Assembly: GCA_030268105.1 (NCBI GenBank) | Contig: BSDZ01000016.1 | Location: 441,501-505,500 of the forward strand | Length of the DNA stretch: 64,000 nucleotides | From: Volvox africanus | Lineage: Eukaryota > Chlorophyta > Chlorophyceae > Chlamydomonadales > Volvocaceae | Direction: 5' to 3' | Made by a program: the position numbers and the translations under genes | Notes under the pieces: generated by a model | Told to the model about the DNA's origin: nothing | Database searches by the model: none | Seen by the model: the letters and a program-made list of their open reading frames with translations, nothing else | Part shown: one piece after another, positions 55,734-64,000 of the stretch | Layout: each line of letters starts with the position of its first letter | Position numbering within the stretch: position 1 is the first letter of the stretch

Positions 55734-56593
55734 TACAATCATATTAGCATGATATACTTGAGTATATCTAGCTAATCAGGCATGTCGCATCATCATTCAC
55801 GACATCGCGCTGTCGGTCAACATGTTTGACTCGAGGCTGATAATTAATGCGCGATCTATCCATTGGCATATTATATCACGTAATAATACTTTGAATAGTA
55901 TTACCTCATCTGTGTCATAAACCATACGCGTATGCAAGAATGCGACGATCGCGATGGTTGGGTCGGCAACCAAATATCGATATTCGGACCTTTGCATATT
56001 GCATGCGTTGCATCCAATAATATCACGAATGACACGATATTTAGAGCAGTATTACCAAGGTACTCACACTTGAGATCGTAATCCAGTGAGACCTGTACTG
56101 CACATCGGTATCGCGATGTGATAGGTGCGAGGACGGCTGCCTAGAGACCGAAGTCGGCATGACGCTAACTTTGGACCAAGTATTCGAGTACTTAACTCTA
56201 TCCGATACGCATACATACGATATAATCATTTATATTCGGCCTGAGCTATTCTAGCATTCCATCTGCAGCCGAGTGATGAACATTGCCCACGGGGTCTGAT
56301 GGCAGACTGTAATTCTGTAACTGAAGAACATTGTAAGTTGAATCTTTCCTTGCTATTGAGTCTTCCACTGTCTACTATTTGCATTGGCTTGCCTTGCTGT
56401 TCGTAAGCTTGGTACGCACGCAGCTAACACCTAGACGTGCAGAGCTAATACATGATTGAAGAAGGAAGGATACAACAGCTGCTGCCTTGGGCGATGCCAT
56501 CTAGCAGATCCGATGCAATGTTGCCTTCTAGTGGCTCCCTTCCAGGCATGACACACTGAAAATGTTCCTGACTTTCAGGGGAAAAGTGTTTTC
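55734..56593. other. Unassigned sequence, left flank of solo LTR
   Basis: AT-leaning DNA with no recognised gene. Near 56330-56470 phrases like cttccactgtct...cttgccttgctgt and gtgcagagc echo the LTR family of element 2, so an older degenerate LTR may lie here. Confidence 0.3.
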
Positions 56594-57417
56594 TGTTGTG
56601 CTACGGTTCATTTCCCGCCGACGCGTAGGTCGACGCGATCCTATGAGGCGAAGTGCTTTTGTGATGAACGCATTACATATGAATGAATCTGCATGATATA
56701 AATGTATTCGCATACATTTATATATGCATTTGGCATGTTGTCATTATCCATCGCGACATCGCACTATGGCAAATCCGCCTAGCATGCATGAAAGCCCGAA
56801 GCATTGAAGTGCGCATTATGCTCGTGCTACGAAACGATAAGTAATATTATCTGATATAATATTACTTCATTTAAGCACACGTTGAGAGCGCCGCCCTCGT
56901 CGCGATACATGCCCTGCAACCGGATATCATTATCCGGACCCTTGCATCATGCGAATGCCGGAAAGGCTTATACGTTGTTACGAGTAGACATCGCCCATAC
57001 GCAGTAGGGTTGTCACATCTAGGATCGGCCTCCTAATGTGAATCGTACGGCACTGCGATGCTGCAAGTATAACAGATGCGAGGACGGCTAAGCTAGACAA
57101 GACATTCGATACCGGAGAACACTTGTGTGTTCTACATTACTATTACTATACGATATTCTTCTTAGCCCGAGCTAAGCCTGAACTTCGCTAATCACCGCCG
57201 CGTGATGATTGCTTGCTTCCGGCGCTGACGGCGATTTCGTCCATTGCATCATTCCGATCTGTAAGACCGTAAGTTATATCTCTCTTCGTCTTGAAGTCTT
57301 CCGCTGTCTCTGTTTGCTCTCGCTTGCCTTGCTGTACTTGCAAGTGCTCGCGCATCGGTGTCGATAGTCTCCAGACGTGCAGATACTTATGAGCAAACGC
57401 GAACGAGAGGTACAACA
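56594..57417 (+). mobile_element. Solo LTR of the element 2 family
   Basis: 824 bp from TGTTGTGCTACGG to GAGGTACAACA on the + strand, flanked by a perfect 5-bp duplication TTTTC (56589-56593 and 57418-57422). It nearly equals the 5' LTR of element 2. This is the product of recombination between the two LTRs of a full element. Confidence 0.95.
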
Positions 57418-58228
57418 TTTTCGGGATGTAAAGAGTTTCATACGGGACTTTCCATCATAAGCAGAAGGCGGCTCCATTCGTTACTGAAGCAATTATTATT
57501 TCTTTACAAATATATGATTAGCTGTTGATGCTGCAGAAATTATACGTATGCTGCCTGCGCAAGCAAGGTTGCCCAATAGAACTGCTACCGTATGACATGG
57601 ACGACCTGACGAATGTGTACAATGGGTGGCATTAAATGTACATATAAAGGATGTTGTAAAGCAGGGTTACGAAACATTGTTGCTTACATGGGATTGATTG
57701 GCAGCCGCACAACCCTGGACGGAGTACGGAAGCACTACTCTTTGCTTTTAAGTAGTATGTATGCATAAGATTTATATTTTACTTTAACTAGTAAAATAAT
57801 AAATTTTTTTCCTGCGTTTATTTTTGTCGTGTACGAAATACTTTATTACCACCAACCCGCAGAAAAACGGCCGAAATGACGTGCCATTAGGAACTCATAA
57901 TGGGCGCCCTAGCAAAGGCCAAAAGCAGCCCACGCATGGTGAAGATGCATCGATGATGGTGCTGGCTGCCAACGCATCAGAAGGAGAAGGAGGTCAAGGC
58001 CGCTAGACGCTGACAGGTTAGTGCAAATACTAATAGTATGGAGAGTGGATGATGGGGTGTGCAGATTACCAGGCGCGCTTAGCAAAATTATTGCTGGATG
58101 GGTGATGTACATTACGGATCTCATATACAGGGATGTACAGATCATTAATGTCCTTTAACCTGTTTTCTCCTTTCTGTCTTTTATGTTATTGTTCCTATTC
58201 TCCCCGAACGTACTTCCTTTTTATGTAG
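57418..58228. other. Intergenic sequence, perhaps with an upstream exon
   Basis: A frame at about 57858-58006 (NDVPLGTHNGRPSKGQKQ) is hydrophilic and might be an exon of the gene at 58229, but it reaches a stop before a good donor. Nothing else recognised. Confidence 0.25.
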
Positions 58229-59193
58229 GCAAAGAGTTCACAGCCCTCTACGACAAGGAACTCCAGCAGGAAAGCTAGGAACTCAAGTAAGGCGGCAGCA
58301 AAAAAGGTACAGCCCATTCATCCTGTCTTCCTGTTTTATTGAGCTGTAATTTCATGTTTGGTTATATTCTTTTCATTTGCTGTGTGCTTTGTCGTTTGAT
58401 GTGCCATATGTCGATTTATTTTTCTCTTTTTTGATAGAAATTGTAAGCTTGTAATTTCTCAAATCATATATGTATGCTAACGTCGGCCCTTGAAGGTAAC
58501 GAACAATGACGATGTGCGGCCATCCATGAAAGTGAGGCGACCAAGCACGGGCACCAAAAGAAAGGTACGAAATATTGAGGTCAGACATTACTTACTTTTT
58601 AATATAACCTTTTTATTACTACCAAGTCCCTTCACGTATTTTGGACCAGCAGGTGCCCGTTGGAAGACAAGTCTACGGATGACGATGACAGTTACGACCA
58701 CAAGGGACAGAAGGTAATTTCCTTAGTTCAGCTCATTATCTAAATTTCCTTCATGTTTGAATGTATAATTATAATATGTGTTGTTTCGACTGATAAAGGT
58801 CAAGAGTGTTTCGGAAGGTGTGCGATGTACACGGGCACTACGTCAACGTGGGAGCTCAGGGAGTTAGCAGAAACAGGTAACAAAGTGTCCAAGTACATAG
58901 TACAGCAAATGAAAGACTATGCTTTTAGAATGATTAGTGGTACTTAAAAGCACTGCCCACCCTAGACATGATTAAGATTATTGTAACCGGAAGTGATAAT
59001 TGCTGAGTGGTGACAGCTTAATTTACATTTATACATATGCATGTAAATAAGTATAATTTTCCTTTTCTAAACTTTTCAGGAGTTGCTTGAGGAGGAGGTG
59101 AGCGAGGACGAGAAGATTGAGGACGAGCAGGATGACGCCACCACTGCGCCAGAGGAGGACGACAACAGAGAGAGTGAAATAGAAGACTATTAG
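58229..59193 (+). CDS. Possible small multi-exon gene, basic then acidic protein (unknown)
   Basis: Segments bounded by AG and GT signals can be joined in phase 0: 58229-58306 (AKSSQPSTTRNSSRKARN..., Lys/Arg/Ser-rich, 26 codons), 58496-58564 (VTNNDDVRPSMKVRRPSTG..., 23 codons), a short acidic segment ending GQK at about 58711 (acceptor uncertain), and 59080-59193 (ELLEEEVSEDEKIEDEQDD... to TAG, 38 codons). The basic to acidic layout resembles chromatin or nucleolar proteins, but there is no domain to name. A further segment at 58799-58877 can be read as an exon only out of phase. No start was identified. It could be a decayed gene or chance. Confidence 0.35.
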
Positions 59194-59968
59194 ATAGAAC
59201 TAACATCTAACATGTTTGTTTCTAAGCTTATATTAGAGCGGGCTGCTAAATGTTCGGTGGCAGATGAAGTTAGGATGTATGTACTTAATGATGATTGAAA
59301 TGATTGGTGCATGGTACAAATGATTATTGAACTCATAAACAAAATTTGATTGGCAGGATTGGATGTGTAGAAATTTGATTGTTTCGTTGAATTAATGCGT
59401 ACTCACCAATGGCTGCTTACCTGGATGCTTTCCGAATATTGAACTGTAAATTATTGCCTGGAATATTTTCATCTATCAAAACTGAAATCATATTGATATT
59501 CTTCATAACAGCTACGTACATTACGACAGGATAGTTTCCGTACACACAAAAATAATTCTGCAGCAGGTGGGCAAAACAGCAAACAATAACAGGAACGATA
59601 ACTGAAACAGTAAAGAAATAACCAGAACGACCAAAAGTAGTTACAGTGAGCAAGAATGCGAGGCTGTCTCGTACGCAAAGCGAAAGTGGCGCGAATGTTG
59701 CTATCGCACGCGTAAGACCTTGCGAAAGCGTGCGAATATGTTAGTTACATGCGTTTAAAACTTTTATGCAACCCACAACTGCTACCTGTGTACACATTAT
59801 TCGCAGCATACGCAAGCAAGCATGTGTTAATGCGCGTTAATGCGCGTTAGGTGTGCGTATATTGTACATTAGAGAACTTTAACTTCCATGCACGCTATGT
59901 ATTTTTGCTTGCGTATGGGTCTCTAACGCTTGCGTTGCGTTAGGCCTAACGCACACCTTAGAATCTAT
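59194..59968. other. Intergenic sequence with palindromes
   Basis: From about 59690 to 59960 the DNA is dense in GCGTTA/TAACGC and GCGTACGC-like words in both orientations, including the 18-bp palindrome at 59936-59953. No gene seen. Confidence 0.4.
59936..59953. repeat. Perfect 18-bp palindrome TGCGTTAGGCCTAACGCA
   Basis: Identical to its own reverse complement. It lies 15 bp before the LTR of element 4. Confidence 0.85.
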
Positions 59969-60786
59969 TGTTGTACCTCTCCTTCGTGTTTGCTCATCAG
60001 TATCTGCACGTCTGAAGGCTTGCGACACCAATGCGTGAGCACTTGCAAGTACAGCCAGGCAAGCGCAAGCAAACAGAGACAGCGGAAGACTTCAAACAAG
60101 AAGAGATATAACTTACAGTCTTACAGATCGAAGTGGTGCAATGGACGTAATCGCCGTCAGCGCCGGAAGCAAGCAATCATCACGCGGCAGTGAATAGCGA
60201 AGTTTAGGCTTAGCTCGGGCTAAGTAGAATAGTGTATAGCAATAATGTAGAACACACGAGTGTTCTCCAGTGTCGAATATCTTCTTGCTTAGCCGTCCTC
60301 GCATCTGTTATACTCGCAGCATCGCAATGTCGTACGATTCACACTAGGAGGCCGATCCTAAGTGTGACAACCCTACTGCGTATAGGCGATGTCCAAGCAT
60401 AACAACGTATAAGCCTTTCCGGCATTCGCATGATGCAAGGGTCCGAATAACGATATTCGGTTGCAAGGCATGCATCGCGACGAGTGTGGCGCTCTCAACC
60501 TGTGCTGTAATGAAGTAATATTATGTCAAATAATATTACTTATCGTTTCATAGCACGAGCATAATACGCACTTCAATGATTCGGGATTTCATGCATGCTA
60601 GGCGGATTTGCCATGATGTGATGTCGTGATGGAAAATGATGACATGCCAAATGCAGATATAAATGTACACGAATACATTTATATCATGCAGGTTCATTCA
60701 TATGCAATAGTCATTCATGCATTTATCAAGATAACACTTTGTTGCATCGACCTACGCATCGGCGGAAAACTAACCGTAGCACAACA
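59969..60786 (-). repeat. 3' LTR of element 4
   Basis: TGTTGTACC to GTAGCACAACA on the + strand, with many substitutions and small indels relative to the 824-bp LTRs, so it is from an older or distinct sublineage. Confidence 0.92.
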
Positions 60787-60845
60787 ATTATCCCCCCTCC
60801 CGTATGCAGCGTCCTCGCTGCTTCATACAGCATCGACTGCAAGGG

Positions 60846-63800
60846 TTATTGGGCTTGCGTGGCACGTTTGCGGGCTTCTTCGAGCAGGGGCTTCATGTCC
60901 TGCGAGAAGTTGCGTGCCGGTTCCCATGAGTTGTGCTCACTGGTATACCCTGACCAAGTACTCGTGTACTGTCCGCTTACGTCGGTGTCGGCCCACACGA
61001 CGCGCGCGATAATCTAACACCCGCTCCACATCGTAAAACTTCTGTTTACCAGCGATCCAGGTCTCGGGAACTGTTTCTATCGCTGCGGGGGCGTTAGCAG
61101 GCTCAGGGACGGGTTCCGTACCACGATACGGACGAACAAGCGATACGTGAAACGTGGGGTGAATGGTCATATCAGCGGGCAATGCAAGCTCCACAGCCAC
61201 ATTCCCAACCATGCGCATGACAGGATACGGACCAATCCAACGGGGTAAGAGTTTTCGGGATCCGTCGGCCAAGGAATGCAAGTTCTTGGTGCTTAGCAAC
61301 ACGAGTTGCCCTTCCGAAAACGTCACATCCTGCTTGGATTTGTTGTAGTATTCCGTCGTTCGTTGCTGTGCCGCGTCCAAACACGACTTCGCGTCTGTGA
61401 TTCGGGACATAAAAGACTTGGCAAAAAGTTTAGCAGCAGGCACGTTCACTTCCAACTCACGCCACACAGGTAGCACGGGATGAAACCCGTAGTTAAGAAA
61501 GAACGGACTTTTGCCTGTAGAGCGGTTAACAGCGTTGTTAAGCGCGAATTCTGCCGCAGTCAAATATGTATCCCAAACGAGTGGTGTGCAACCAGCATAA
61601 TTGCGCAACATATCACCCAACGTGCGGTTTGTGCTTTCGGTTTGACCATCAGTCTGCGGGTGATACGCAGTGCTCAGGTTGACACGCATGCCAACTAGCT
61701 TGCAGAGCGCTTCCCAAAACTTAGACGTGAACTGCCCACCGCGATCCGAGATCACATTTTTGGGAACCCCGTGTAACCGAACCACATTATCGAAAAACAA
61801 ACGTGCGGTTTGTTCAGCCGTGCAGGATGATGTGCATGGTGCTAGGTGAACCATCTTAGTCAGACGATCGACCATTACGAACACCGCATCATATCCCCCC
61901 TCAGTTTTGGGCAGCACGACTACGAAGTCCATGGAAACACTTTCCCAAGGCGCATCCGGGACAGGCAACGGTTGCAACAACCCATGGCCCTTACCGGACA
62001 AAGCCTTATTGTGCTGGCACAGACTGCATGTCTGTACGAAGTTTGCCGCATCGTTAGCCAAACGAGGCCACCAAAAGGAACGTTGCACCAACTCGACCAA
62101 CCGCTTGCTACCAGGGTGTCCTGCTAACGGGTCCTCATGGAACCGCGCAAGGATGTCGTAGTGTAGCGCGTCGTCGTTCGGAACGACGATTTGCGTAGCT
62201 GCACCCTCCGTCCGTAGCCAAAGGCCATTCTGCTTGTGAAGGTTTTCTACATTAGCCGGCTCCGAGAACCAGGCATCTGCGTTGTAGGCAACCTTCAACC
62301 GCTCCGCGAGGTCCGTCGCGATCGGCACCTCCTCGTTATGTGGTTGCACGACGGGCGCTGCCAAAATTGCAGCGTGTAGCGACGGATGTCGACTGAGAGC
62401 ATCGGCAATATTCAATTTACCAGAAATGTACTCCCAGGTGCAGTCGAACCTAGCTAGGTATTCCATCCACCTAGCCTGACGGCGGTTCAACGTCGGAACG
62501 CTTTGCAAAAACGTTAGGGGCTTGTGGTCAGTCTTTAAAGTAAATGGGCGTCCCTCGAGGTAACAGCGCCATTCCTTTAAAGCATGCAGCACTGCCAGAA
62601 GCTCCTGTTCCCCGGTGGTGTAGCGAATCTCCGCACCAGAAAACTTCTTACTCGTGAAAGCGATCGGTCGCCCTTCCTGCAACAATACAGCGCCGCTTCC
62701 AAATACTGAGGCATCAGACACTACCTCAACACGAAACGGCAACGAGTAATCAGGGATTGCAAGGGTGACATCTTCGGCAACGGTTCGCTTGAGCTCTTCG
62801 AATGCCCGCTGGCATTGCGACGTCCACGACTGGAGCGAAACGAAAACACCTTTGCGAGTTAAGTTAGTAAGCGGGGCCGCAATGATGGAATATTTTTCAA
62901 TGAACTTTCGGAAATAATTGGTCAAGCCAAGGAACTTACGCAGCTCCGTGAGGTTCTGAGGCGCGGGCCAATCGCGAACCACGGCGACCTTCCGCGGGTC
63001 CATCTTCACACCAGTGGCCGACACAATGTGGCCTAAATATTCCACCTGAGGCTGCGCCCAAAAGCATTTGGCGCGTTTAGCAAACAATTGCTCCCGCCTC
63101 ATAACGTCGAGCACGAGCTGAAGATGCTCCAAGTGCTCCTCACGCGTCTTAGAATAAACCAAGATGTCATCCAGGTAGCAAACAACGAACCTGTCGATAA
63201 ACGGCCTAAACATTCGGTCCATAACCGCCTGAAACGTCGCAGGGGCATTAGTCAAACCAAACGATAGGACCGTATACTCAAAGTGACTGAAGGGCGTCCG
63301 AAAAGCAGTTTTCGGAATATCAGAGGCAGCGATGCGGATCTGATTATAGCCCTGTTGCAAGTCAATCGAGGAAAAATAAGCCGATCCCTTCAGCTTATCC
63401 AACAGGTCGTCAAAGCGTGGCAAAGGGTAGCGATTTTTCACCGTACTCACATTTAACCCCCGGTAATCGATGCACATGCGCAAGGTCCCATCCTTCTTAC
63501 CGACAAACAAAATCGGTGCAGAATACGGGGATGTGCTGGGGCGTATCATACCCTTTGCGAGCAAATCCGTCACCTGGCGCTATACCTCGTCCAGCTCCAA
63601 TGGACTCAACCTGTACATTGGCCGGGCCGTAGGCTGCGCTCCAGGCATGAGAGGGATTGTGTGATCAACAGGACGCATAGGTGGTAGGCCAGGGATATAT
63701 TTAAAGACGTCCTCATACTGCGACAGTAGGGCCTCAACCTCAGAATCCACAGAAATCTGCGCGGTGGTGGCACAACAGCCCACCCGCGGCCTTAAAAGCA

Positions 63801-63987
63801 GTCCGTGGGCACCCTTCCGTAACAAACGGACGGCCTCCTTACGCCCAACTAGCTCTGCTTCGATTCGCGCGGCCATTGCGGTCACAGCAAAATTAACCAT
63901 AGGCACCGCCTCAGCTTCGCCCTCCTTTGGTGTGACATGTTTGAACGACAGGAAAGGTACCTTAATCGACAGAGTACCCTTGCACAT
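60846..63987 (-). pseudogene. Pol of element 4 (protease end to chromodomain)
   Basis: From the right edge the protease-RT linker ends at TAG 63580-63582, the same stop as in element 2. From 63573 one open frame of 878 residues gives RT ([12 protein letters not shown]), RNase H, integrase zinc finger (CSLCQHNKA), D,D-35-E core (SMDFVVVLPK, VISDRGGQF, DGQTESTNR) and GPY/F. Gln is present where element 2 has its TAA. In the chromodomain, a 10-bp deletion at about 60951 relative to element 2 shifts the frame after VHEYLV, and the protein stops at 60937. The original stop is still visible at 60846-60848. So the enzymes may be intact but the chromodomain is truncated. Confidence 0.88.
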
Positions 63988-64000
63988 ATGCAGGGTTGCG

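Larger units (their letters stand above)
59969..64000 (-). mobile_element. Chromovirus element 4 (element 2 family), 3' part
   Basis: The 3' LTR (59969-60786) is followed, reading leftward in element sense, by pol; the 5' end lies beyond the window. Nucleotide identity to element 2 internal sequence is high, while the LTR has more differences (818 versus 824 bp). The polypurine tract next to the LTR is the same as in element 2. Confidence 0.93.

Overview
The window looks like nuclear DNA of a volvocine green alga (Chlamydomonadales: Volvox, Gonium, Tetrabaena or Chlamydomonas-like). The evidence is a GC-rich, many-intron gene encoding a response-regulator receiver fused to a class III guanylyl cyclase with a very long Ala/Ser/Gly-rich tail, a TGTAA polyadenylation signal, GC-AG introns, and several chromodomain Ty3/gypsy retrotransposons. 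The species assignment is inference.

Region 1 (1-15.3 kb, + strand) is the 3' part of one large gene. I could join 16 exons from 68 to 14100 with every splice phase agreeing, giving 2311 residues plus stop. The order is receiver domain (phospho-acceptor Asp, acidic pair, Lys), cyclase catalytic domain with guanine-type residues (Glu/Cys) and both metal Asp residues, then about 1,980 residues of low-complexity tail. The gene enters from the left edge, so its N-terminus is not visible. A receiver directly followed by a guanylyl cyclase is the C-terminal order of algal two-component cyclase opsins (2c-Cyclop/HKR), which is the leading hypothesis. Intron 6 holds a solo LTR of a miniature retrotransposon.

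Region 2 (15.3-29.1 kb) is gene-poor and repeat-rich: microsatellites, a 142-bp TATAA array, a relic chromovirus LTR, dispersed repeats, a broken LINE on the minus strand (25.4-28.2 kb), and a complete 367-bp TRIM-like element (28641-29007) with 99-bp LTRs, PBS, PPT and a 5-bp target duplication.

Region 3 (29.1-34.6 kb) is chromovirus element 1 (+), with LTRs that read as identical, an intact pol, but a gag without a recognisable capsid and with a frame-breaking 124-bp duplication. Region 4 (34.6-39.4 kb) holds relic repeats and a SINE-like unit.

Region 5 (39424-53334) is a nest. Element 3 (+, 354-bp LTRs, AAGAC duplication) carries a Dam-like adenine-methyltransferase domain between gag and protease, and was split inside pol by element 2 (-, 43461-50931, 824-bp LTRs). 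Region 6 (53.3-60 kb) has a GC-rich orphan gag-protease remnant, a solo LTR of the element 2 family with perfect TTTTC duplication, and a small possible multi-exon gene with basic and acidic segments. Region 7 (59969-64000) is the 3' part of element 4 (-), from the element 2 family and cut by the window edge.

Elements 2 and 3 both place a single in-frame UAG between gag and pol, and elements 2 and 4 share a second in-frame UAG between protease and reverse transcriptase.
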